Positions 47,483-55,878 of a DNA stretch of 64,000 nucleotides are shown in pieces. Source of the DNA: Peptoniphilus faecalis. Lineage in GTDB: Bacteria; Bacillota; Clostridia; Tissierellales; Peptoniphilaceae. Numbering within the stretch: the first letter of the stretch is position 1; every line of letters starts with the position of its first letter. The translations under genes were made by a program, and so were the position numbers. Under the pieces are notes generated by a model. It saw only the letters and a list, made by a program, of their open reading frames with translations. It did not search any database and was not told the DNA's origin. Location of the stretch: the NCBI RefSeq assembly GCF_012976305.1, contig NZ_JABDSR010000003.1, positions 1 through 64,000 of the forward strand. The letters are read 5' to 3'.

Positions 47483-47782
47483 ATGAATCAAAACGCAATG
47501 TTAAATTTTATTCCTTTAATATTGGTGTTTGTTATTTTTTATTTTTTCTTAATAAGACCACAAAAGAAAAAAGCAAATGAAATAAACGAAATGCGTGAAA
47601 ATTTAAAGGTAGGCGACAAAGTAATAACAATCGGTGGAATAATTGGAAAAATTATTCTTATTAAGGAAGATTATTTAGTTATTGAAACTTCATCAGACAA
47701 TTCAAAAATTGAAATAATGAAGTGGGGAATTAACGGTACTTATAAAAAGAATTCAGAACTTAAAGATGTTGAAGAAGAATAG
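47483..47782 (+). CDS. yajC: Preprotein translocase subunit YajC
   Basis: A 99-residue single-span membrane protein. MNQNAMLNFIPLILVFVIFY runs into the membrane segment, followed by FLIRPQKKKANEINEM and LKVGDKVITIGGIIGKI. ATG 47483 follows AAAGGGG; an upstream in-frame ATG at 47438 overlaps the promoter and has no site. YajC accompanies SecDF, but secD and secF are missing from their usual place downstream. Confidence 0.93.
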   Translation: MNQNAMLNFIPLILVFVIFYFFLIRPQKKKANEINEMRENLKVGDKVITIGGIIGKIILIKEDYLVIETSSDNSKIEIMKWGINGTYKKNSELKDVEEE

Positions 47783-47790
47783 GAGAAATT

Positions 47791-47937
47791 ATGAAGCACA
47801 TAAAGACACTTACAAATAAAAATCTTAAAAAAACTTATGAAAAAGGTGGATGTGGCGAATGTCAAACATCTTGCCAATCAGCTTGCAAAACTAGTTGCAC
47901 AGTTGGAAATCAAAAATGTGAAAATTCTGAAAACTAA
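47791..47937 (+). CDS. scfA: SCIFF ribosomally synthesised peptide precursor
   Basis: A 48-residue precursor beginning MKHIKTLTNKNLKKTYEK, with six cysteines at 21, 24, 28, 32, 36 and 43 in CGECQTSCQSACKTSCTVG and QKC. This is the 'six cysteines in forty-five' family conserved in Clostridia. Its maturase makes Cys-to-Thr thioether bonds; Cys32 and Thr37 are present at the positions known for characterised relatives. AGGAG precedes the ATG. A hairpin separates it from scfB. The biological role of SCIFF is still unknown. Confidence 0.95.
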   Translation: MKHIKTLTNKNLKKTYEKGGCGECQTSCQSACKTSCTVGNQKCENSEN

Positions 47938-47964
47938 GGCAAGGGAAACCTTGCTTTTATTTTG
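47937..47964 (+). terminator. Terminator / attenuator between scfA and scfB
   Basis: GGCAAGG and CCTTGC form a stem with a GAAA tetraloop (47945-47948), extended to about 8 bp with a G-U pair, and TTTTATTTT follows. It would yield much precursor mRNA and little maturase mRNA. Confidence 0.75.
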
Positions 47965-47988
47965 TTAAAGAATGGTAAAGGAGTAAAG

Positions 47989-49341
47989 ATGGTAGAAAGA
48001 ATTCACAAATTTTATTTAAACGATAGATATATAGTGCTTGATATTGCAAGTGGTTCAGTTCATGTTGTTGAAAAAATTGTTTATGAAATGATAAATGATT
48101 ATGAAAAAATGTCAAAAGATGAAGTCATAGAAAAATTTTCAAAAATCTATAATAAACAAGATACCTTGGAAGCTTATGAAGAAATAGATTATTTAGTAAA
48201 GGAAGGACTTTTATTTTCTGAAGACGAACATTTTAAACTTCCAAAATATAATCCACAAAATGTTGTAAAGGCTTTATGCCTTCATGTGGCTCATGATTGT
48301 AATTTAAGATGTAAATATTGCTTTGCTTCTCAGGGAGATTTCAAGGGCGACAGAAGTTTAATGTCCTTTGAAACTGGAAAGAAGGCTTTGGACTTTTTGA
48401 TAAAAAATTCTGGCAATAGAAGGAATCTTGAGGTGGACTTCTTCGGGGGTGAGCCACTTATGAATTTCGACCTAGTAAAAAAACTTGTGGCTTATGGAAG
48501 AGAAGAAGAAAAAAAACATGACAAACATTTTAGATTTACTATTACAACTAATGGAATGCTTTTAAATAAAGAAATTGAAGATTTCATTAATGAGAATATG
48601 GATAATGTCGTTCTTTCTATTGACGGAAGAAAAGAGGTAAACGACAAAATGCGTCCAACTATAAATGGCAAGAGTTCCTATGATGTAATAGTTCCAAAAT
48701 TTAAAGAGCTTATTGATAAAAGAGGAGATAAGGATTACTTTATCAGAGGAACCTTTACAAATGAAAATTTAGATTTCTCCGAAGATTTAAAGGATTTTTA
48801 TTCTCATGGATTTAAAAAAACTTCTATTGAGCCAGTAGTTACTGACGAAAAAGAAAGCTATGCTATCAGAGAAGAACATTTAGATAAGATTTTAAGTGAA
48901 TACGAAAAAATGAGCAGGGATTACATCAACATTAGAAAAGAGGATAAGGATTTTTCTTTCTTTCACTTTATAATTGATTTATCACAAGGCCCTTGTATAG
49001 TTAAGAGAACTGTTGGATGTGGTGCAGGCTCTGAATATGTTGCAATTACCCCTCAAGGAGAAATTTATCCATGTCATCAATTTGTTGGAGAAGAAGAATT
49101 TTTATTAGGAAATGTCGATGATGGAATTTTAAACACTGATCTTAGAAGTACTTTTAAAAATTCAAATGTTTATACTAATGAAGACTGTCCATCATGTTGG
49201 GCTAGATATTATTGTTCAGGTGGATGTCATGCTAATGCTTATTATAGTAATAATGATATAAGTAAGCCTTATAAAGTTGGGTGTACAATGGAAAAGAAAA
49301 GGATTGAATGTGCAATTTCAGTTATAGCAAATGAAGAATAA
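47989..49341 (+). CDS. scfB: SCIFF radical SAM maturase (thioether bridge-forming)
   Basis: A 450-residue radical SAM/SPASM enzyme that cross-links the ScfA peptide. The N-terminal RiPP recognition region (about 1-90) is followed by the SAM cluster CNLRCKYCFASQGDF near 104, DFFGGEPLMNFDL near 158, and the SPASM auxiliary cluster ligands in CGAGSEYVAITPQGEIYPCH near 345 and CPSCWARYYCSGGCHANAYY near 405, with a last Cys in VGCTME. ATG 47989 follows AAAGGAG. It pairs with scfA and is ended by a terminator. Confidence 0.95.
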   Translation: MVERIHKFYLNDRYIVLDIASGSVHVVEKIVYEMINDYEKMSKDEVIEKFSKIYNKQDTLEAYEEIDYLVKEGLLFSEDEHFKLPKYNPQNVVKALCLHVAHDCNLRCKYCFASQGDFKGDRSLMSFETGKKALDFLIKNSGNRRNLEVDFFGGEPLMNFDLVKKLVAYGREEEKKHDKHFRFTITTNGMLLNKEIEDFINENMDNVVLSIDGRKEVNDKMRPTINGKSSYDVIVPKFKELIDKRGDKDYFIRGTFTNENLDFSEDLKDFYSHGFKKTSIEPVVTDEKESYAIREEHLDKILSEYEKMSRDYINIRKEDKDFSFFHFIIDLSQGPCIVKRTVGCGAGSEYVAITPQGEIYPCHQFVGEEEFLLGNVDDGILNTDLRSTFKNSNVYTNEDCPSCWARYYCSGGCHANAYYSNNDISKPYKVGCTMEKKRIECAISVIANEE

Positions 49342-49351
49342 TTTTATTTGT

Positions 49352-49376
49352 GAACCCTTAGGGGTTCTTTTATTTT
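49352..49376 (+). terminator. Terminator after scfB
   Basis: GAACCC (49352-49357), a TTAG loop, GGGTTC (49362-49367) and TTTTATTTT. Confidence 0.8.
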
Positions 49377-49400
49377 GTAAAAATTAAGATAGTTTTGAGT

Positions 49401-49454
49401 TTTGAATTTATAAATCAAGTTATTACATTTAAATTTATAGTTTTAAATTTATAG
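49401..49454. repeat. Short direct repeats upstream of recJ
   Basis: TTTAAATTTATAG occurs at 49428-49440 and again at 49442-49454; a third copy at 49401-49413 matches 11 of 13 bases. Being entirely A-T rich apart from the last base, they could be chance. Confidence 0.45.
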
Positions 49455-49490
49455 TAATGAGCATAATCTAATCTAGATGATTCAAATAGT

Positions 49491-49519
49491 TTTACCTTAA
49501 TGATAATTTTTGATATAAT
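49491..49519 (+). promoter_or_regulatory. recJ operon promoter
   Basis: TTTACC (49491-49496), 17 bp and TATAAT (49514-49519) with a TG one base upstream (extended -10). GTGGTGA serves as ribosome binding site downstream. Confidence 0.55.
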
Positions 49520-49544
49520 AAACTTCATATAAAGTGGTGATTAA

Positions 49545-51329
49545 ATGGAAAGATGGTTTATTAAAAATAAAAAAGATCCAGGAATAGATTATAAAAAACT
49601 GGGCATTAATAATGTTATATATAAAATTTTAATTAATAGAGAAATTAATACTGAAGAAGAAATAAAAAGTTTTTTAGATCCCATGCTTTCAAATTTAAAT
49701 TCACCTATCCTTTTAAAGGATATGGTTAAGGCTTCTAATTTAATTTTGAGTCACATTGCTAAGAAAAATAAAGTTAGAATTATTGGTGATTACGATGTAG
49801 ATGGCGTTACTTCCACTTATATTTTGTATTCAGGGCTTAATAAAATTGGCGCTGATGTGTCCTATGACATTCCACATAGAGTTGAGGACGGTTATGGAAT
49901 TAATAATAATTTAATTGATAGGGCTTATAATGATGGAGTGAAGCTTATAATTACTTGTGACAACGGAATTGCTGCAAGAGATGCCGTTCTTTATGCAAAA
50001 TCTAAGGGAATTGATATTATAATAACTGATCATCACGAAGTTCCAAAAAAATTTGAAAAGGATAAAGAGATAGAATTAATTCCAGATGCTAATGCAGTTA
50101 TTGATCCAAAACAAAATTCTTGTAATTATCCCTTTGCTGAAATTTGTGGGGCAGTAGTTGCTTTTAAATTAATTGAATATCTATTTTTAATTAAAGGTGT
50201 AGATAAAGATGAATTTTACGAGAGTTTTTTGCCTTTCGCTGCAATAGCAACAGTTTGCGATGTAATGCCGCTTAAAAATGAAAATAGAATAATTGTCTCA
50301 GAGGGCTTGAAATATTTAAGAGATACTAAACATAGGGGTCTTAATGCACTAATTGAGGTTTCTAATATAAAGAAAAATGATATGGATGTATATCATCTGG
50401 GATTTATTATTGGACCAACTATAAATTCTAGCGGACGACTAGATTCTGCAAAGGACGCACTAGAATTACTACTTGAAAATAATTATGATTTGGCTCTTGA
50501 AAAAGCAAAAAAACTACGTGAACTTAATTATGAAAGACAGAAGCTTACCACTGAAGCCTTTGATATAATAGATGAAAAAATAATTAGAGAAAATCTTTTA
50601 GATAAACATAAGGTTCTTATATTATATGAAGAGGGACTTAATGAGTCTATTCTTGGAATTGTTGCAGGAAAAATAAAAGAAAAATATTATAGGCCAACAG
50701 TTGTACTAAGTAATTCCAAAGACTTAATAAAGGGTTCAGGAAGAAGTATTGAAGAATACAATATGTTCCAAGAATTTTCAAAATCTAAAGAATTTTTAAC
50801 TACTTTTGGTGGGCATAAAATGGCCTGTGGTTTGTCAATGCCTCTAAAAAGCCTAGATGAATTTATTAAAGATGTAGATGAGAAAGAAAGCTTAACTAAA
50901 GAAGACTTAATTAGAAAAGTTTATATAGACGGAAATTTGGAATTAAAATATATTAGCATGAATTTAGTAAAAGAAATTGAAAGGCTCGCACCCTTTGGCA
51001 ATGGGAACTCTGCTCCAAAATTTGGTTCTAAAAATTTAAAAATTAACAATCTTAATATCCTAGGGAAAAATAAAAACTTTTTAAAGATGAGGCTTTTTCA
51101 AAACAATATAAATTATACGGCGACTTTATTTGAGGATTATGAAATATTTTTAAATAATCTTGCAAAATTTTATGGAAGGGAAGAAGTGATGGCACTACTT
51201 CAAGGTAGACCGTCAAATATTTTTATAGATATAGTTTTTAATTTAGAGTTGAATATATTTAATGGAAATACATCAATTCAATTAAAAATAAACAACTATA
51301 GAATTACAGGTGAAAATAATGTTAATTGA
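49545..51329 (+). CDS. recJ: Single-stranded-DNA-specific exonuclease RecJ
   Basis: A 594-residue 5'-3' exonuclease of the DHH superfamily. Metal motifs: VRIIGDYDVDGVTSTYIL near 81, ITCDNGIAARDA near 142, IIITDHHEVPK near 160, ICGAVVAFKLIEYL near 202, then PTINSSGRLDSA, and DHHA1 GSGRSI with FGGHKMACGLSMP near 425. The C-terminal OB fold is present; the extra domain of Bacillus RecJ is missing. ATG 49545 follows GTGGTGA. It overlaps relA by 11 nt. Confidence 0.95.
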   Translation: MERWFIKNKKDPGIDYKKLGINNVIYKILINREINTEEEIKSFLDPMLSNLNSPILLKDMVKASNLILSHIAKKNKVRIIGDYDVDGVTSTYILYSGLNKIGADVSYDIPHRVEDGYGINNNLIDRAYNDGVKLIITCDNGIAARDAVLYAKSKGIDIIITDHHEVPKKFEKDKEIELIPDANAVIDPKQNSCNYPFAEICGAVVAFKLIEYLFLIKGVDKDEFYESFLPFAAIATVCDVMPLKNENRIIVSEGLKYLRDTKHRGLNALIEVSNIKKNDMDVYHLGFIIGPTINSSGRLDSAKDALELLLENNYDLALEKAKKLRELNYERQKLTTEAFDIIDEKIIRENLLDKHKVLILYEEGLNESILGIVAGKIKEKYYRPTVVLSNSKDLIKGSGRSIEEYNMFQEFSKSKEFLTTFGGHKMACGLSMPLKSLDEFIKDVDEKESLTKEDLIRKVYIDGNLELKYISMNLVKEIERLAPFGNGNSAPKFGSKNLKINNLNILGKNKNFLKMRLFQNNINYTATLFEDYEIFLNNLAKFYGREEVMALLQGRPSNIFIDIVFNLELNIFNGNTSIQLKINNYRITGENNVN

Positions 51330-53463
51330 TGAATTAATTCAAAAAGTAAAATCTTATAATGAAAATGCCGATTTTGATATGATAATTAATGCTTACAAAA
51401 TGGCTGAAGAGCATCATAAGGGACAAAAGAGAAATTCTGGAGAAGATTATATTATTCATCCACTTAATGTAAGTTTGATACTTGCTGATATGAATATGGA
51501 TACCCCAACTATTGTAGCAGGACTTCTCCATGATGTAGTAGAAGATACTGATGTGACTCTAGAAGACGTTAAAAATGAATTTGGTCAAGAAGTTGCAGAT
51601 TTAGTTGATGGCGTTACAAAGTTAAAAAAATTAAATTATAAAAATAAGGAAGAAAAACAAGCTGAAAATATTAGAAAAATGGTCCTTGCTATGGCACAGG
51701 ATATTAGAGTAATAATAGTAAAGCTCGCAGATAGACTTCATAATATGAGAACTTTAGAATACATGACTGATGCTAAAAAGATTGAAAAGGCAAAGGAAAC
51801 TGTTGAGATTTATGCACCCATTGCCGATAGACTCGGTATGAGTAGAATTAAGTGGGAACTTGAAGATCTGTCCTTGAGATATTTAGATGAGCAAGGTTAT
51901 TACGAACTTGTTGAAATGGTAAATAAAAGAAGAAATGAAAGAGAAGATCTCATAAATCATATTATTTCCATTTTAAAAGAAAACTTGGAAAAAGTTGGAA
52001 TTAAATGTGAAATTAAGGGAAGACCTAAGAATTTTTATTCTATTTATAAAAAAATGAAGAAAAAAGGAAAGGTTTTTGATGAAATCTACGATTTATCGGC
52101 AGTGAGAATCTTAACAAACTCGGTGAAAGATTGTTATGGTGCACTAGGAGTAGTCCACACACTTTTTAAACCTATCCCGGGAAGATTTAAAGATTATATT
52201 GCAATGCCTAAGCCTAATCAATATCAATCTCTTCATACAACTGTTATCGACAATAATGGAGAAACCTTTGAAGTTCAAATTAGAACTTATGAAATGCATC
52301 AGACTGCTGAATATGGTATTGCGGCTCATTGGAAATATAAAGCTGGCGTTTCAAAAGAAACTGCTTTTGACGAAAACTTAACTTGGCTAAGACAACTTTT
52401 AGAGTGGCAAAAAGATTTAAATGATCCTGGAGATTTTATGGACACTTTAAAGATCGACTTTTTTGCCGATGAAGTTTTTGTATTTACTCCAAGAGGAGAT
52501 GTAATAAATTTACCAGAAGGGTCTACTCCAATTGACTTTGCTTATAGAATTCATTCCCAAGTAGGAAATACATGTGTTGGTGCAAAGGTAAATGGAAGAA
52601 TTGTGCCATTAAATTATACTCTTCAAAGTGGCAATATAGTTGAAGTTATTACAAATCCTAATACTAGTCCTTCTCTTGATTGGCTTAAAATTGTAAAAAG
52701 TCCACAAGCACGTAAAAAAATTTCTCAATATTTTAAAGCTAAGGATAAAGAAAAGAATATTGAAAGAGGAAGAGAGGCCATTGAAAGGGAAGTAAAGAAA
52801 CAGGGCTATGAGGTTCATAAGATTTTGCGTGATGATTGGCTAGAACAAGTTAGGGATAAATTAAACATGCTAAGCCTTGATGAAATGTATGCTGCAGTGG
52901 GATTTGGAACTATTACAACGGCACAAGTAACTGCTAAACTTATTGATATCTATAATAAATTTTATAAAAAAGATGAAAAAGATGTTGAAAAAATTGTTCA
53001 ATTAAGAAAAAGATACAATAGTCAAGGAATTGAAGTTAAAGGCGTTGATGGTGTAAATGTAAGAATTGCAAAATGCTGCACGCCAGTTCCTGGAGATGAT
53101 ATAGTAGGATATATTACTATTGGAAGGGGAATATCTGTCCATAGAAAAGATTGCAAAAATATGCAAAATAATATTGATCCTTCAAGACTTGTTGAAGTTA
53201 AATGGCAAAATAGCAATGCCACAAGTTACAGTGCATCTATTGAGATAAGAGCCTTTGACAAACCAAATGTAATTGGAGACATTGCAAATAGAGTAAATGA
53301 TTCAAAACTAAGCATTTCTTATTTAAATGCTAAAGTTATAAAAAATGGAGATGCAGTAATTAGCATAACAGTTGAAATTACTGATAGTGAAGAGCTTGAA
53401 AGATTGATGGAAAAATTAAAGAGAATAAATAATGTTCTCGAGGTATATAGAGTAAAGGCGTGA
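51319..53463 (+). CDS. relA: Bifunctional (p)ppGpp synthetase/hydrolase
   Basis: A 714-residue Rel protein. The hydrolase HD motif is intact (HHKGQKRNSGEDYIIHP, GLLHDVVEDTD near 70), so it should degrade as well as make (p)ppGpp. The synthetase shows GRPKNFYSIYKKM near 237, RFKDYIAMPKPNQYQSLHTTV near 290, followed by TGS (VFVFTPRGDVINLPEG), the zinc-finger region CCTPVPGDDIVGYI and a C-terminal ACT domain. ATG 51319 follows AGGTGA; the GTG at 51310 lies in that site. Confidence 0.96.
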   Translation: MLIDELIQKVKSYNENADFDMIINAYKMAEEHHKGQKRNSGEDYIIHPLNVSLILADMNMDTPTIVAGLLHDVVEDTDVTLEDVKNEFGQEVADLVDGVTKLKKLNYKNKEEKQAENIRKMVLAMAQDIRVIIVKLADRLHNMRTLEYMTDAKKIEKAKETVEIYAPIADRLGMSRIKWELEDLSLRYLDEQGYYELVEMVNKRRNEREDLINHIISILKENLEKVGIKCEIKGRPKNFYSIYKKMKKKGKVFDEIYDLSAVRILTNSVKDCYGALGVVHTLFKPIPGRFKDYIAMPKPNQYQSLHTTVIDNNGETFEVQIRTYEMHQTAEYGIAAHWKYKAGVSKETAFDENLTWLRQLLEWQKDLNDPGDFMDTLKIDFFADEVFVFTPRGDVINLPEGSTPIDFAYRIHSQVGNTCVGAKVNGRIVPLNYTLQSGNIVEVITNPNTSPSLDWLKIVKSPQARKKISQYFKAKDKEKNIERGREAIEREVKKQGYEVHKILRDDWLEQVRDKLNMLSLDEMYAAVGFGTITTAQVTAKLIDIYNKFYKKDEKDVEKIVQLRKRYNSQGIEVKGVDGVNVRIAKCCTPVPGDDIVGYITIGRGISVHRKDCKNMQNNIDPSRLVEVKWQNSNATSYSASIEIRAFDKPNVIGDIANRVNDSKLSISYLNAKVIKNGDAVISITVEITDSEELERLMEKLKRINNVLEVYRVKA

Positions 53464-53467
53464 TAAA

Positions 53468-53917
53468 ATGCGAGCAGTAGTTCAAAGAGTAAAAAGTTCC
53501 AGCGTATCTGTAAAGGGAGAAGTTATTTCAAAAATAGATAAGGGACTAATGGTGCTCCTTGGAGTAGAAGCTAATGACGATGAAAGAGATCTGGACTATA
53601 TTATAAAAAAAGTTATAAAGCTTAGAATTTTTGATGACGAAGATGGTGTAATGAACAAATCATTACTAGACTATGGATTAGAAATTCTTGTAGTCAGTCA
53701 ATTTACTTTATATGGAGATGCAAGAAAAGGGAATAGGCCTAGTTATGTTCGTTCTGCAAAATTTAATGATGGAATTCTTTTGTACAATAAGTTTATTGAG
53801 GAACTAGAAAAATTAAATATAAAAGTTTCTCATGGAGAATATGGTGCAAATATGGATGTGGAACTTATTAATGATGGTCCTGTTACAATTTTATTGGATT
53901 CTAATAAGGAATTTTAG
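53468..53917 (+). CDS. dtd: D-aminoacyl-tRNA deacylase
   Basis: A 149-residue DTD, which frees tRNA from D-amino acids. MRAVVQRVKSSSVSVKGEVI opens the protein; SQFTLYGDARKGNRPSY near 78 and MDVELINDGPVTILLDS near 130 form the active site. The place after relA is conserved in Clostridia. 7 bp to the next gene. Confidence 0.96.
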   Translation: MRAVVQRVKSSSVSVKGEVISKIDKGLMVLLGVEANDDERDLDYIIKKVIKLRIFDDEDGVMNKSLLDYGLEILVVSQFTLYGDARKGNRPSYVRSAKFNDGILLYNKFIEELEKLNIKVSHGEYGANMDVELINDGPVTILLDSNKEF

Positions 53918-53924
53918 GTGAATT

Positions 53925-54551
53925 ATGGAATATAAAATTATTAAATTAGTTGTTGGAGAATTACAGGAAAATTGTTTTATTCTTTTTGACGAAAATAAAA
54001 ATGCTTTTGTAGTTGACCCTGGTGGTTCAAGCGAAAATATAATTGAAGCAATTGAAAAAAATGGCTTAAATATAAAATATATACTGCTTACACATGGTCA
54101 CTTTGACCATGTGGGAGCAGTAGCTCAATTGGTTAAAAAATTTAATGCACCAGTATATCTAAACAAAAACGATAAAAACTTTTTGGAGAACCCAAAGGAA
54201 GTGAGAGAATCAGCCTTTGGACTTCAAATTGAGGCTTCAAATGTAGATGTATTTGTAGAAGATGGAGATGAAATTCCTTTTTCTAATGATAAAATAAAAG
54301 TTATTGCAACTCCAGGACATACAATTGGTTCTGTTTGCTATCTTTTTAAAAATTATCTATTTGCAGGAGATACATTGTTTAATGGTTCCATTGGAAGGAC
54401 AGACTTTCCTGAATCTGACCCTTCACTTATGATTGAATCTTTAAAAAGACTCAAGGAACTTGATGATGAAATTTATATATTATCAGGGCACGGTGCGGAA
54501 TCACAAATGATCTATGAAAAAATGTCAAATCCTTATTTGAAAAGATTATGA
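53925..54551 (+). CDS. Metallo-beta-lactamase fold hydrolase, glyoxalase II-like
   Basis: A 208-residue hydrolase. The metal motif LLTHGHFDHVGAVAQL (about 54-69) is intact, with ATPGHTIGSVCY near 126, FAGDTLFNGSIGRTDFP near 146 and the last His in LSGHGAES near 187. Relatives are hydroxyacylglutathione hydrolase-like or general thioesterases; the substrate is unclear. Found between dtd and hemZ in many Clostridia. It overlaps hemZ by 4 nt. Confidence 0.92.
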   Translation: MEYKIIKLVVGELQENCFILFDENKNAFVVDPGGSSENIIEAIEKNGLNIKYILLTHGHFDHVGAVAQLVKKFNAPVYLNKNDKNFLENPKEVRESAFGLQIEASNVDVFVEDGDEIPFSNDKIKVIATPGHTIGSVCYLFKNYLFAGDTLFNGSIGRTDFPESDPSLMIESLKRLKELDDEIYILSGHGAESQMIYEKMSNPYLKRL

Positions 54552-55876
54552 TTACAATTGAAAATGAGAGTGAAGGACTAAAAAAGTCGATTTTTGAATT
54601 TTTTAGGATGAAACTTCCAAAGGATTATAAAAAATTAGATATTGATTTAAAAATAAAAGTCGAAGAAAAAGTTATTTATATTGAGGTTCTTGGAAATAGA
54701 ATTAAAGAAAGTGAAGAATTAATAATAAAAGGGGAAAGTCCACACTTTATTATAAAGAGATTTTTATTTGATTTATTTTCAAATTATAAAGATTTTGATA
54801 GCAGCTTTGGAACTTTAACTGGTGTAAGGCCCTTAAAGCTTATTTCAAAAGTATTTGAAAGTAATTCCTATGAGAATTCAAAAAAAATTTTATTTGATAA
54901 ATATAGAATAAATAGAGAAGACATAGATTTTTTATATAGAGTGTATAAGAATCAGGAAAAAGTTAGAAATAATTCAAGTACAAAAAATTACAATGTTTAT
55001 GTTCACATACCTTTTTGTCCGAGCAGATGTCTTTATTGTTCCTTTGACACAACTGTGGAGAACAAGGAAAAGATGAATTTATACACAAAAAACTTAATTG
55101 AAGATATAAAAAACTACAAATTAGATTTTTTAAGTGAGCCTAATTCCCTTTATATTGGTGGAGGAACTCCCACATCAATTGGACTTAATAATTTAGAGAA
55201 AATTATCGATGTTATTTTAAAAAAATTTAAAAACACAAAGGAATTTACAGTTGAGTGTGGAAGAATTGACAGCCTTAATGTTGAAATTTTAGAAATGTTA
55301 AAGAACAATGGAGTTAATCGAATTTCTTTAAATCCACAAACTTTTAACGAAAATGTAATAAATAAATTGAATAGAACTTCAAATGAAAATATTAAGTATT
55401 GGTTTGATAAGGCTAGGGAAATTGGTTTTGATGTTATAAACATGGATTTAATAATGGGATTACCTGGCGAAAGTAAAGAAAGCATTTTAAATTCTATAAA
55501 GAAAGCAATAGAATTTTCTCCAGAAAACATTACAATTCATACTTTGGCACTAAAAAATGGATCAAAACTTTTTGAAAATAATTATATTAATAAAGAAGAT
55601 TACAGCGATCTCTTGAGGGAATCTAAAACTCTTATGTTAAACTCAAGTTATGAGCCTTATTATATATATAGGCAGAAAAAATCAGTTATAAGTTCAGAAA
55701 ATGTTGGATATGCAAAAAAAGGTTATTCTTCGATCTACAATATTGTAATGATGGAGGAACTCGAAAATATAATTGGATTTGGACTTGGAGCCAGCACAAA
55801 AATTTTAGATTCAAGGGGAAAATTTAATAGAAAGTTAAATTCTAAAAATCTTGAAGAATATTTAACGAGGAGATAA
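54548..55876 (+). CDS. hemZ: Coproporphyrinogen III dehydrogenase-like radical SAM protein HemZ
   Basis: A 442-residue radical SAM protein. Residues 1-145 form the HemZ-specific N-domain; YNVYVHIPFCPSRCLYCSFD near 150 has the CxxxCxxC motif. YIGGGTPTSIGLNNLEKII, EFTVECGRIDSLNVEIL, RISLNPQTFNENVINKL and INMDLIMGLPGES follow. HemZ is often kept in bacteria without heme synthesis, so its true substrate is uncertain. Starts with ATGA overlap and ends 2 bp before the MurE-like gene. Confidence 0.9.
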   Translation: MITIENESEGLKKSIFEFFRMKLPKDYKKLDIDLKIKVEEKVIYIEVLGNRIKESEELIIKGESPHFIIKRFLFDLFSNYKDFDSSFGTLTGVRPLKLISKVFESNSYENSKKILFDKYRINREDIDFLYRVYKNQEKVRNNSSTKNYNVYVHIPFCPSRCLYCSFDTTVENKEKMNLYTKNLIEDIKNYKLDFLSEPNSLYIGGGTPTSIGLNNLEKIIDVILKKFKNTKEFTVECGRIDSLNVEILEMLKNNGVNRISLNPQTFNENVINKLNRTSNENIKYWFDKAREIGFDVINMDLIMGLPGESKESILNSIKKAIEFSPENITIHTLALKNGSKLFENNYINKEDYSDLLRESKTLMLNSSYEPYYIYRQKKSVISSENVGYAKKGYSSIYNIVMMEELENIIGFGLGASTKILDSRGKFNRKLNSKNLEEYLTRR

Positions 55877-55878
55877 TT

